Of a stretch of DNA of 64,000 nucleotides, positions 53,820 through 62,281 are shown in pieces. The notes under the pieces were generated by a model. The model ran no database searches and was not told the DNA's origin. It saw only the letters and a program-made list of their open reading frames with translations. Every line of letters starts with the position of its first letter. Position 1 is the first letter of the stretch. Both the position numbers and the translations under genes were made by a program. This stretch comes from Evansella halocellulosilytica (lineage in GTDB: Bacteria; Bacillota; Bacilli; Bacillales; Salisediminibacteriaceae), in contig NZ_NIST01000001.1 in the NCBI RefSeq assembly GCF_002335745.1, positions 2,080,039-2,144,038 of the forward strand, in the 5' to 3' direction.

Positions 53820-54066
53820 TGGATCTCCATGAACGAGGGGATCCTTTTCTGCGTTTGGTCATAGTAATTCATAATTTTGTCATAGTAGCATGGTGTTTCG
53901 TCGTAGTCATTCATGATTTCGTCATAGTAACGCGGCATTTCGTCTTATTAACATCGAGCTTCGCCGCAGCTTTTCTTTTTAAGCGTAACCTCTCCTAGTA
54001 ACGAATCGGACACCAGATCCTTTATTTCAACGAAAAAGCTCAATTTGACAACATTTGCGGACTCAT
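53820..54066. repeat. Long intergenic repeat R2, left part
   Basis: This matches R1 (51970-52150): TTCGTCGTAGTCATTCATG, CATTTCGTCTTATTAACATC, CACCAGATCCTTTATTTCAA and GCGGACTCAT. It ends exactly at the IS3 insertion, with CAT (54064-54066) as target duplication. Confidence 0.88.
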
Positions 54067-54260
54067 TGGACCTATGTCAAGAAAGTAGACACCTAAATAA
54101 CGAATTTTTGGATTTATAGTTGCTTTAACTAGTTGGCCTTTGTTCACCTTTCGAAAAGTATAGATAATTCAGCGGAAGCGTCAAGCCCAAACCGCTTGAC
54201 CCCTCCACTTCATCATCTGTTTGATGGTTAGGTGAAGTAAGGGCCAAACTACTACTCGTA

Positions 54261-55133
54261 TTAAGCAGCTTTCCTATCAAACTGCTTTGCATATTGCATT
54301 GGTGACAGGTATCCAATAGAACTGTGTATTCTTTTGCGATTATAGAAAAACTCAATGTATTGGAACATACTAGTATAAGCCTGCTCCTTGGTTTTAAACC
54401 GACGACCTTTTAATAATTCTTTTTTCAAAACACTAAAAAATGATTCTACACAAGCATTGTCATAACAATTGCCAGTACGACTCATACTAGCTTCCATACC
54501 ATAACTTTCGAGTCGTTGACGATATTCTTTTGATGCGTATTGAGTACCTCGGTCTGAATGATGGATTAAGTCTTTGTTTGGATTTTTTGATTCATAAGCA
54601 TTTTCCAGAGCTTCTAACACGATTTCATTTGCCATGTGACCTTTAAGACTCCAGCCAACAATTTCACGAGTACAAAGATCAAGGATGACCGCCAAGTATA
54701 ATTTCCCCTGGCGACAAGGAATATAGGTAATATCAGCACCCCAAACCTTGTTAGGAGCTGCTATACGAAAGTTTTGATCCAATTTATTAGGAGCGATAGG
54801 ATTTGCATGATTAGAATCTGTTGTAACGACCTTGAACTTCTTTGACACACAAGAGCGTAACCCTAGCTCATTCATATATTTACTAACTGTTCTTTGACTA
54901 ACTTGATAGTTTTCTTTCCACAACATTTGGGTGATTTTCGGACTACCATAAATCCCATGACTATCTTTAAAATGGTACTCGATTCGGTCTTGAATTTCTC
55001 TTTTTCGAAGCTCTTGTTGACTAACCTCACGTTTTTTCCACTTGAAATAGCCACTCCGCGATACTTGCAGTACTTTACACATCTTCTTCACTGAAAATTC
55101 GGAGCTATGCTTTTCAATGAATTCGAACCTCAT
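54261..55133 (-). CDS. IS3-family transposase OrfB, copy 3
   Basis: The 290-residue protein is identical in translation to copy 1: HTH_21, then the DDE core with D (WGADITYI), D (HHSDRGTQY) and E (CVESFFS). It overlaps orfA as ATGA. Confidence 0.95.
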   Translation of the reverse strand: MRFEFIEKHSSEFSVKKMCKVLQVSRSGYFKWKKREVSQQELRKREIQDRIEYHFKDSHGIYGSPKITQMLWKENYQVSQRTVSKYMNELGLRSCVSKKFKVVTTDSNHANPIAPNKLDQNFRIAAPNKVWGADITYIPCRQGKLYLAVILDLCTREIVGWSLKGHMANEIVLEALENAYESKNPNKDLIHHSDRGTQYASKEYRQRLESYGMEASMSRTGNCYDNACVESFFSVLKKELLKGRRFKTKEQAYTSMFQYIEFFYNRKRIHSSIGYLSPMQYAKQFDRKAA

Positions 55134-55453
55134 GGCCGTGGTTTGCTGAAGATGTGCACCGCCTTTTTTACAATTGCCAACTCTTCTTGAGTGTCTGCTA
55201 GTTTGCGGTCTTTTTCTCTTAATTGACGTTCTTGATCTCGTAACTGTTGTTCTAATTTACGAATACGTTCCTCACTTGCCAGTGGTTCATTATCAAATTC
55301 TCGATATTGAGTCATCCACTGATGTAGGCAACTTAATGGAATATCTAATTCTTGTGCTATGTCTCTCATCGTTTTCTTTTGCTTTTGCTCTTGAGCAAAT
55401 TTAACTGTTTGACGTTTAAATTCTTCACTATACCTTTGCCGACGTTCACCCAT
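55130..55453 (-). CDS. IS3-family transposase OrfA, copy 3
   Basis: The 107-residue HTH plus coiled-coil protein starts MGERRQRY and differs from copy 1 by one residue (RDQE for RGQE). GGAGGGG precedes the ATG. An A6G run near the end is the presumed frameshift site. Confidence 0.93.
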   Translation of the reverse strand: MGERRQRYSEEFKRQTVKFAQEQKQKKTMRDIAQELDIPLSCLHQWMTQYREFDNEPLASEERIRKLEQQLRDQERQLREKDRKLADTQEELAIVKKAVHIFSKPRP

Positions 55454-55537
55454 GGGAACCCCTCCTTGTATTATCATCTCATCATGTCCAATTATAATGT
55501 TCGTTAAAGGGGTGTCCACTTTTTATTCTATATTCAC

Positions 55538-55670
55538 ATGGTTCGCTATTTACACGTATTCACTAAAAATGAACTCTAAAATTGCTTCATAGCGAACCTC
55601 ATGTCCGTTTATTTTTCAAAATAAGGCTTTATGACCCAAATAGCGGATTATATGTCCGCGGAGCGAATTA
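55538..55670. repeat. Long intergenic repeat R2, right part
   Basis: The right half continues R1 (52151-52275): GGTTCGCTATTTACACGTAT and onwards, with palindromes at 55592-55608 and 55643-55659 (GCGGATTATATGTCCGC). Confidence 0.88.
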
Positions 55671-55679
55671 CGCTTAAGA

Positions 55680-56070
55680 TTGACGTTTCATTGAAAAGAG
55701 AAAATTTACTCGAGAAATTTGGATTAGCAGCCAGCAATGATAAAATTAATGAATCTAGTAATCGGGGCTCTATTTACTCCAATTAATCCTTAGTTGGACT
55801 ACTAGATTTAACGAATAAAATAGCTGAAAAATAGTAGAGTAGAGACTTACTAAATTAGACACAATCGGTTAAAATAGTCGATATTTTATATTAATACACT
55901 TGTGCATAAGTTTAGTGTGTTTTATAATTATATCAAATATCATCCGTACAAGTTGGTATTAGTTGAAAACGCTCTAAAAGATAAATTTTGATAAAAACCC
56001 ATCTATATCAGTTTATGTAAGTTTATTGATAGAGTGGTATAACTGGTGATTAATAGGGAGATGTTCAACT
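55680..56070. other. Gene-poor AT-rich interval with remnant of the 52388 gene
   Basis: A 21-bp exact match to the gene at 52388 lies at 55726-55746, with weaker likeness just before it. The rest, to about 56070, shows stop codons in all frames and no recognisable gene, RNA or terminator. Confidence 0.5.
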
Positions 56071-56075
56071 TTGAA

Positions 56076-56427
56076 AGATAAAACATACAGGGTAATTTGT
56101 ACGTACATATCGATCTGCATATTGCTATAGTCATGATGGTATTCATTAAATCATGGATGAAGAAAGAGAATTGAAAAAGGTACTATCATGGTTGTTCTAT
56201 CTTATCTTTCCATTGTTTCACTTTATGTATTATTTTTAGGTGCCTTAATTCCGGTTTCGATCCATTTTGAAGGCGGTGCGCTATCTATTATAAAAAAATG
56301 CTTTCAATTTATTATCGGGAGAATACACATTGCTCTTTTATTTATTGTGTTAATTTGGGCTTCGATGTATCTTTCTCTAGCCTTCCCGGCAGCGATTATC
56401 TTTTTCTCGGGAAGTGTGTTGTCGTAA
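56076..56427 (+). pseudogene. Decayed YesL-like (DUF624) membrane protein gene
   Basis: The last 79 codons (56188-56427) are open and read LYVLFLGALIPVSIHFEGG.. KKCFQFIIGRIHIALLF.. LAFPAAIIFFSGSVLS, which resembles the C-terminal half of YesL/DUF624 proteins (PVxVHF.. LGRP.. SFP..FFGGSLLA). Short upstream frames give KDKTYRVICTYIS and MVFIKSWMKKEN, recalling the N-terminal half, with stops and frame changes between. YesL proteins often sit beside hemicellulose genes such as the GH43 gene that follows. The assignment is from memory of the family. Confidence 0.5.
56094..56110. promoter_or_regulatory. AraR box (upstream of YesL remnant and GH43)
   Basis: AATTTGTACGTACATAT matches the Bacillus AraR operator (ATTTGTACGTACAAAT, as remembered) with two differences. 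The araR gene is 1.5 kb downstream. Confidence 0.75.
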
Positions 56428-56572
56428 ATGCTCATGTGGTTCTTTATTTGAAGTTTAGAAAAAATTGAAACGAAACAACAAGTAAAAGAGCGCTATTCTT
56501 AAAACAAGATTTATCTGTTTTAAATATAACTGTTTTGTAGTCACTAGATTTACAACGTAAGGAGAGAGTATG

Positions 56573-57529
56573 ATGGACACATTACAATATCGAAACCCAG
56601 TTATAGAGCAACGGGCAGATCCGTGGGTTTATAAGCATGAAGATGGTTATTATTATTTCACTGGATCTGTTCCGGAATATGATCGAATTGAAGTAAGAAG
56701 AGCGAAAACGATCCAAGGTCTTGGTGAAGCTGAACCAGTCACAGTATGGCGTAAATATGAAACGGGTTCACTTAGTGCGAATATATGGGCTCCAGAGATT
56801 CACTATATCGAGGGTAAGTGGTATATCTATTTTGCTGCTGCAAGAACGACGGAAACGAAAGATGGTTTGTTTGATCATAGAATGTTTGCGCTAGAGTGTG
56901 ATTCAGCGAACCCACTTGAAGGCCATTGGGTCGAACGTGGACAAGTGAAGTCAAAGTGGGAAACATTTTGTTTAGATGCTACCTCTTTTGAACATCGTGG
57001 AACACGTTACTACGTTTGGGCGCAAAAAGACCCGAATATTGAAGGGAACTCAAATCTTTATATCGCTGAAATGGAAAACCCATGGACGTTGAAGGAAAAG
57101 CAAGTGATGATTTCCACACCAGAGTATGACTGGGAAAAGATTGGTTTTTATGTAAATGAGGGAGCAGCAGTACTGAAGAGAAATGGCAAAATATTTATGA
57201 CGTTCTCTGGAAGTGCGACTGATTTCAATTATTGTATGGGGCTTCTTTATGCAGATGAAGATGCAGACCTTCTTCATCCTGATTCATGGAAAAAACTTGA
57301 TCATCCAGTCTTTGAAACGAGTGAGGAAAATAGCCAGTTTGGCCCTGGTCATAATAGCTTCACAGTAAGCGAAGATGGTAGTGAGGATATTCTCATCTAT
57401 CATGCACGAAACTATAAAGAAATTAAAGGTGACCCGCTGTATGATCCGAACCGTCATACACGTGCACAAGTGATTAAGTGGGATGAGGATGGGTTCCCGA
57501 TTTTCGGAGAACCTGTACCAGACGCGTAA
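56573..57529 (+). CDS. GH43 family glycoside hydrolase (arabinofuranosidase-like)
   Basis: The product (about 318 residues) has a five-bladed GH43 beta-propeller: catalytic-base Asp in QRADPWVYKHEDGYYYFTGS, WAPEIHYIEGKWYIYFAA, the pKa-modulating Asp in CLDATSF, the acid Glu in YVNEGAAVLKRNGKIFMTFSGS and a C-terminal GPGHNSF. No signal peptide, so it acts inside the cell on imported arabino-oligosaccharides. AraR boxes and the araR neighbour support arabinose release. ATG at 56570 or 56573 both fit AAGGAG. Confidence 0.9.
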   Translation: MDTLQYRNPVIEQRADPWVYKHEDGYYYFTGSVPEYDRIEVRRAKTIQGLGEAEPVTVWRKYETGSLSANIWAPEIHYIEGKWYIYFAAARTTETKDGLFDHRMFALECDSANPLEGHWVERGQVKSKWETFCLDATSFEHRGTRYYVWAQKDPNIEGNSNLYIAEMENPWTLKEKQVMISTPEYDWEKIGFYVNEGAAVLKRNGKIFMTFSGSATDFNYCMGLLYADEDADLLHPDSWKKLDHPVFETSEENSQFGPGHNSFTVSEDGSEDILIYHARNYKEIKGDPLYDPNRHTRAQVIKWDEDGFPIFGEPVPDA

Positions 57530-57620
57530 TTTAGTTGGGAGTGTTGGTTAAAAAGAGCAGTGGAGGAATCGAATGTCTCTTAATAGATGATCGTGCATAG
57601 GCTTTTTTACAGGGGCATGC

Positions 57621-57642
57621 TATACTAGATGTACGTATAAGT
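57621..57642 (+). promoter_or_regulatory. araR -10 region and AraR box
   Basis: TATACT (57621-57626) is followed at once by AGATGTACGTATAAGT (57627-57642), an AraR-box relative. AraR bound here would repress its own gene. The -35 is weak. Confidence 0.65.
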
Positions 57643-57667
57643 GGAGGTTACGAGGTGTTATAGTTAT

Positions 57668-58786
57668 ATGGAAACGAAATATAATTTTGTTAAAAATGAA
57701 ATTATGACCAAAATTCTGCAAGGATTCATTCTTCCTCATCAAAAAATTGGTTCAGAAAATGAGCTGATGAAAACGTATCAAGTAAGTCGTCATACGATTC
57801 GAAAAGCGATTGATGACTTAGCACATGATGGGTGGCTGTATAAAAAACAAGGTTCTGGAACGTTTTGTGCTGACCGCTCGAATTACAAGCAGAGTTCAAA
57901 CAAGAGGAAGAAAAATATTGCTGTCATTACGACGTACTTTTCAGAGTACATTTTTCCTACGATTATCCGTGGAGCTGAAGGATACTTAAGTGATCATGGA
58001 TATCAAGTGACGGTTTTTAGTACAGATAATAATTTGGAGCAAGAACGTCGTTGTCTTGAGTCAGTACTTTCTCAACAATTTGATGGATTAATTGTTGAGC
58101 CGACAAAAAGTGCAATGCCGAACCCGAATATTAATTATTATTTAAATATTGAGAGAACAGGGATTCCTTACGTAATGATTCATGCTTATTATGATGAACT
58201 TGAACCGATTCACGTCGTTATGGATGATGTAAAAGGTGGCTTCGTACAGACGAAGCACTTGATTGATTTAGGCCACCAGCATATCGTTGGCTTTTTCAAA
58301 CACGATGATATTCAAGGGATCAAACGAATGAAGGGATTTATTAAAGCTCATCGCGAAAGCTGGATTCCACTCAGTCCGCAAAACATTATTACGTATACAA
58401 CAGAAACGAAGGACACTTTACCGAAACAAGTCTTAAAGAAAAAGCTGGAAGAGAAGAAAGAGTTACCGACTGCGATCGTTTGTTACAACGACGAGTTAGC
58501 GATCTTGCTTTTAGACATACTCCGAGATATGAAGCTGAAAGTGCCAGAAGACATTTCCGTAGTAGGGTTTGATAATTCAATTTTGTCTGTAGCTTCAGAA
58601 GTTAAACTGACGACAATAGAACATCCGAAAGAGAAAATGGGAATGCAAGCAGGAAAAACGATTCGACAGCTGATAGAACAAAAGGATGACCCCTCATTTA
58701 CAAAACATGTTGAATCCGTCGTGTTTGATTCTGAGCTTGTCGCACGAAAATCTACAAGCAAACTAGGTGTAAAAGATTTAAATTAA
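57668..58786 (+). CDS. araR: Arabinose repressor AraR
   Basis: The product (about 372 residues) has a GntR-type HTH (FVKNEIMTKILQGFILPHQKIGSENELMKTYQVSRHTIRKAIDDLAHDGWLYKKQGSGTF) fused to a LacI-type periplasmic-binding domain (AVITTYFSEYIFPTIIRGAEGYLSDHGY.. DGLIVEPTKSA.. DDVKGG.. CYNDELA.. VPEDISVVGFDNS). This fusion and the close sequence fit Bacillus AraR. ATG at 57668 gives an N-terminus like MLPKYAQVK of B. subtilis. It represses arabinose genes until L-arabinose binds. Confidence 0.93.
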   Translation: METKYNFVKNEIMTKILQGFILPHQKIGSENELMKTYQVSRHTIRKAIDDLAHDGWLYKKQGSGTFCADRSNYKQSSNKRKKNIAVITTYFSEYIFPTIIRGAEGYLSDHGYQVTVFSTDNNLEQERRCLESVLSQQFDGLIVEPTKSAMPNPNINYYLNIERTGIPYVMIHAYYDELEPIHVVMDDVKGGFVQTKHLIDLGHQHIVGFFKHDDIQGIKRMKGFIKAHRESWIPLSPQNIITYTTETKDTLPKQVLKKKLEEKKELPTAIVCYNDELAILLLDILRDMKLKVPEDISVVGFDNSILSVASEVKLTTIEHPKEKMGMQAGKTIRQLIEQKDDPSFTKHVESVVFDSELVARKSTSKLGVKDLN

Positions 58787-58856
58787 GCACGTTCTTTTCG
58801 TCTCGTTGCAAGATACTCTAGTGTTCTTCTAATGAGAGAGCGATTTTAAATAGGGC

Positions 58857-58884
58857 CGAAGCATTTATGTGCTTCGCTTTTTTT
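58857..58884 (+). terminator. Intrinsic terminator of araR
   Basis: CGAAGCA (58857-58863) pairs with TGCTTCG (58870-58876), followed by CTTTTTTT. Confidence 0.85.
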
Positions 58885-59029
58885 GTACTATCAGAGTTTA
58901 TTAATCTTATGGACGCTCGTATAGCTGCAACTAAGGCTCTGCCATTAAGAATTATACGAAAGCATAAGAGTTTCTAGACAAGTACAATTTGCTTGCTGAG
59001 AATCTCTGTAGTGATAAGTTAAGTTTTAT

Positions 59030-59299
59030 TTATGGTTGCTCGTCTTGTTCATTCATTGATAAAGGAGTACCTGTTGAAGTATGCTCGTTTATCCAATCGA
59101 GAGAAGTATTTGACACAGCTTGCCAATCAGGAATTTGTTCTTTATGCTGCTCTACCCAGCCCATACAATATTGCGGGTCAATACTTTTTTCTTCACATTG
59201 TTCTAAAAATGATAGAATAGTCGAAGCTGTACAGTTTTGCCAAGTACCACAAGTGTTTTCAAAGATTTCTTCCATTTTTTGTTGAATATCATTAGCCAT
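59030..59299 (-). CDS. Small cysteine-containing hypothetical protein
   Basis: The 89-residue acidic protein has four or more cysteines (ENTCGTWQNCTAS, EQCEEKS, PQYCMGW) and ends in a polar tail. I do not recognise it. AAGGAGG 9 bases before the ATG and a consistent composition make this strand the real one; the overlapping plus-strand frames lack an RBS. Cysteines could bind metal, but no clear motif is seen. Confidence 0.6.
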   Translation of the reverse strand: MANDIQQKMEEIFENTCGTWQNCTASTILSFLEQCEEKSIDPQYCMGWVEQHKEQIPDWQAVSNTSLDWINEHTSTGTPLSMNEQDEQP

Positions 59300-59482
59300 T
59301 TAACGAATCCTCCTTTAAAAAACGTAAGTACTGCCAACAATAAGTATGTCCAACAATAAACAATATATGAATAAATATAGAGAAAGAATCATTGTTAGAT
59401 TGACGATAAGGGTGACGGTGTATATACTTAACCATATGGTTGATTATCCCACATCATTTTTTATAATATTGGAGGTGGCGGT

Positions 59483-60028
59483 TTGGACGAAACGGTACGT
59501 CGTTATTTTCAAGATCTTGAATCAAATGATAAGACTGAGCAGTATGAAGCGTATAATCAAATCATGAAAGCAATCGATAAAAAGGTAGACTGGGTTTATG
59601 ACGTCTGGGATCAGTTGGTAGATGACTTGGACGATGCAAATAATCACCGAAGATCGAGAGCGGCTCAATTTTTAGCCGGTTTAGCAAAAAGCGATCCAGA
59701 GAAAAGAATATTGACTGCTTTTCCTAAGGTTTGGAAAGTGACATATGACGAGAAATTTGTAACAGCAAGACATAGTTTACTATCGATATGGAAAATTTGT
59801 CTGGCAGGTGATGAGCAGAAAGAACTCGTGATGCAGCACTTAATCGATCGCTTTAAAAGCTGTAAAGATGAAAAGAACTATACGTTAATCCGCTTTGATA
59901 TTATCGAAAGCTTGAAAAAATTGTATGATGCGTTGGAAGAAGAAGAAATTAAACAAACTGCAATGGAATTAATTGAATTAGAAGATCAAAATAAATTTCG
60001 AAAAAAATATTTATCCGTTTGGAAATAA
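59483..60028 (+). CDS. HEAT-repeat-like helical protein
   Basis: The 181-residue all-helical protein has repeated two-helix units (RSRAAQFLAGLAKSDPEKRILTAFPKVWKV, TARHSLLSIWKICLAGDEQKELVMQHLIDRF, IRFDIIESLKKLYDALEEEEIKQTAMELIEL) resembling HEAT/ARM repeats. TTG start with GGAGGTGG upstream. No catalytic motif; probably a protein-binding scaffold. Function unknown. Confidence 0.7.
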   Translation: MDETVRRYFQDLESNDKTEQYEAYNQIMKAIDKKVDWVYDVWDQLVDDLDDANNHRRSRAAQFLAGLAKSDPEKRILTAFPKVWKVTYDEKFVTARHSLLSIWKICLAGDEQKELVMQHLIDRFKSCKDEKNYTLIRFDIIESLKKLYDALEEEEIKQTAMELIELEDQNKFRKKYLSVWK

Positions 60029-60033
60029 AGTTA

Positions 60034-60071
60034 AAAACACCACGTTCTTCATATAAGTGTGGTGTTTTTTT
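60034..60071 (+). terminator. Intrinsic terminator, entry site of intron C
   Basis: AAAACACCAC (60034-60043) pairs with GTGGTGTTTT (60059-60068), followed by TTT. Intron C starts at 60075. Confidence 0.85.
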
Positions 60072-60074
60072 GTT

Positions 60075-62191
60075 GTGTGCCCCGCAGTCACACAGTCTAA
60101 GTGGTTCAAATCCACTCAGTAACTTTACCCTTTAAAGTACTGTAGCCGAAGCAACATCCTCCCTCTAATGAGAAGGATGGACAGGGTGCCCTCTGAGAAG
60201 GGGGATCTGAAAGGTCTGCAGGCAAAGTCCAGCCCGGAACAAAATGTGAACCAGAGGTGGCGGCAGTGTTGGGTGACCCGCCATCAAAACGGGGAAACCT
60301 GTGCAGACGCACACTTTATAGGAAAATACGAAAGGGACATGACCTATAAAGCCCACTGACGTGATTAGGGTCAGGATGGATGGAACAGAAGGTGTGATGA
60401 CCGGGGGAAGCACTGTAGGTTCCTTCGTGTAAACATACGGAGGTAGGGGAGGTATAACCCAAAGGGGAAAACCAAACCGATGACACTGCAGGTGGCGGAT
60501 AGATTCGTAGTAGTGACGAAGTTTGAGCCAATGAACTCTGGCAACAGGAGGGAGGATAAAACTCAAACGAGGAAGCGCTGGTCGCTTCACCCACCATCAG
60601 GCCAAAAGCCGGATGATGGAGGCGAAGGAATCTAACTTCGTTAACATTGTGAATGAACGTGAGTGGATAATGTAAGCGCCTTAATGAAAAGAGGTCTCCC
60701 GAGTAGGTGCGACCTTGCCAACCGTGAAACCCACGCGAGGAAGAGGGAACCGGCGACCTGAGTACACAAGGAAGAAAAGGAGCGATTGGGACATCCTAGA
60801 CACGCATTTCTGACTTGATGGAAACAGAAAGGAGTCATTCTCTGTAGCGGACATAAGACCAATGTGGTGAGAAGCGCAGAAGGTGGTGATAACAATGACA
60901 CCAACGCGTAAATATTATTCCATTATCGATAAAGTGTACACCATGACAAATCTACATGATGCTTGGAAAAAGGTGAAAGCGAACAAGGGAAGTGCAGGAA
61001 TCGACGGTGTAACCATCGAATGGTTTGACGTCAACCTGAAGCAGAATCTCGAAGAGATTCAACGGCTACTAAAGGAAAAACGTTACGAACCTACTCCGGC
61101 TCTAAGACATTATATTCTAAAAGATAACGGGGAAAAACGACCGCTAGGAATCCCAATCATCCGCGATCGTATTGTCCAACAAGCTGTTCGTCAAATGATT
61201 GAGCCACTATTTGACCGAGACTTCTATCCTCATAGTTACGGGTTCCGAATCGGACACTCGCAACATCAAGCACTTGATACAGTCATAAGAGCGAAAAAGG
61301 CGGGATACGAATACGTCGTTGATCTAGATATTCAAGCTTATTTTGACACCATCCCCCATGACAAGTTGATGGAAAAGGTGAGAGGAAAAATCGCTGATGG
61401 GCGAATTCTAGACTTAATCGAAGGATGGTTAACAGTCGGAATCATGGAAGGTGATCAGTTTCATGATTCTGAGAAAGGATCCCAACAGGGCGGAGTGATT
61501 TCACCGCTATTAGCCAACATCTACTTGGACGAATTTGATTGGGAGATGAAAAAGGCAGGGTTCCCCGTTGTTCGTTTCGCAGATGATGCTTTAATTATGT
61601 GCAAGACGAAGAAGCAATCACAGAAGGCACATAACTTAGCAAAGAAAATCATAGAACAGAATCTAGATCTGACCATGCATCCAGAGAAAACAAAAGTGGT
61701 TCACTTCGATGAAGGTTTCCGTTTTCTAGGGTTTGAATTCTGGAAAGACTTTCTCGTTCTTCCGGAGAAAAGAATGATGAAATTCAAAAAGAACATCAGG
61801 CTTCTCACAAGAAGACAACAAGGGAAGAATCTTGAGCAAGTGATTTCAAGATTAAACCAAACCATCAGAGGTTTCGGAAACTACTTCGGCATTGGAAATA
61901 CTAAAAAGAAGTTCCAAAGACTTGATGAATGGATTCGCATGAGGCTTCGTGCCTTCATGAGGAAGAAGAAGTCAACACTATCGAACCAAAGAATACCGAA
62001 CAAGTTCTTCGAAAAATCAGGACTGATTTCGTTGGAAAGTCTTCTCACCGCTCGTTCCTAACTTAAGAGTGAAATTAATCTCTAACTCACTCCCGGGTAT
62101 GGGGAACTAACGAAGGGAAAGCCGGATGCGGGAAATCTGCACGTCCGGTTTGATGAGGGGTCCGAGGGCGAAAGCCCTCGTCCTACTCTAC
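60075..62191 (+). mobile_element. Group II intron C with encoded maturase
   Basis: The 5' end GTGTGCCCCGCAGTC at 60075 fits the GUGYG rule. About 820 bp of ribozyme precede the maturase gene. Domain V is visible as AAGCCGGATGCGGGAAATC.. GCACGTCCGGTTT (near 62120-62153), and domain VI ends CCTACTCTAC at 62191. As with A and B, it sits just after an intrinsic terminator. Confidence 0.87.
60895..62061 (+). CDS. ltrA: Group II intron reverse transcriptase/maturase C
   Basis: The product (about 388 residues) has NKGSAGIDGVTIEW, KRPLGIPIIRDRIVQQA, KGSQQGGVISPLLANIYLDEFD and the catalytic FADD in VRFADDALIM. The C-terminal maturase domain is short (RIPNKFFEKSGLISLESLL) and there is no endonuclease. 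ATG at 60895 follows AAGGTGGTG. It shares RT features with maturase B more than A. Confidence 0.9.
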   Translation: MTPTRKYYSIIDKVYTMTNLHDAWKKVKANKGSAGIDGVTIEWFDVNLKQNLEEIQRLLKEKRYEPTPALRHYILKDNGEKRPLGIPIIRDRIVQQAVRQMIEPLFDRDFYPHSYGFRIGHSQHQALDTVIRAKKAGYEYVVDLDIQAYFDTIPHDKLMEKVRGKIADGRILDLIEGWLTVGIMEGDQFHDSEKGSQQGGVISPLLANIYLDEFDWEMKKAGFPVVRFADDALIMCKTKKQSQKAHNLAKKIIEQNLDLTMHPEKTKVVHFDEGFRFLGFEFWKDFLVLPEKRMMKFKKNIRLLTRRQQGKNLEQVISRLNQTIRGFGNYFGIGNTKKKFQRLDEWIRMRLRAFMRKKKSTLSNQRIPNKFFEKSGLISLESLLTARS

Positions 62192-62194
62192 TGT

Positions 62195-62226
62195 GAGGAG
62201 GAGTGTTTCTCAAAACAACTCCTCGT
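62195..62226. terminator. Hairpin after intron C (possible terminator)
   Basis: GAGGAGT and ACTCCTC pair around GTTTCTCAAAACA, followed by GTTTCG on the plus strand. The T run is poor; it may be an exon hairpin or terminate the minus-strand BCCT gene weakly. Confidence 0.4.
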
Positions 62227-62281
62227 TTCGTCATAATAATCGAATCACTCTTGCCTTTCAATGTCAGACTGATTTAAACGA

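Larger units (their letters stand above)
54067..55537 (-). mobile_element. IS3-family insertion sequence, copy 3 (complete)
   Basis: The 1471-bp element is bounded by TGGACCTATGTCAAG.. at 54067 and ..CTATATTCA at 55537 (imperfect terminal inverted repeats, sharing GACACC and TAACG positions). It has a 3-bp target duplication CAT (54064-54066 and 55538-55540). Removing it restores GCGGACTCATGGTTCGC, a member of the palindrome family. Both ORFs are intact. Confidence 0.96.

Noticed and set aside
58989-59285. Plus-strand frames opposite the small cysteine protein
   Set aside because: No RBS; the minus-strand frame has AAGGAGG and a plausible composition.
60106-60904. Several minus-strand open frames within intron C
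   Set aside because: They lie antisense to the conserved ribozyme and lack RBS or protein-family features.
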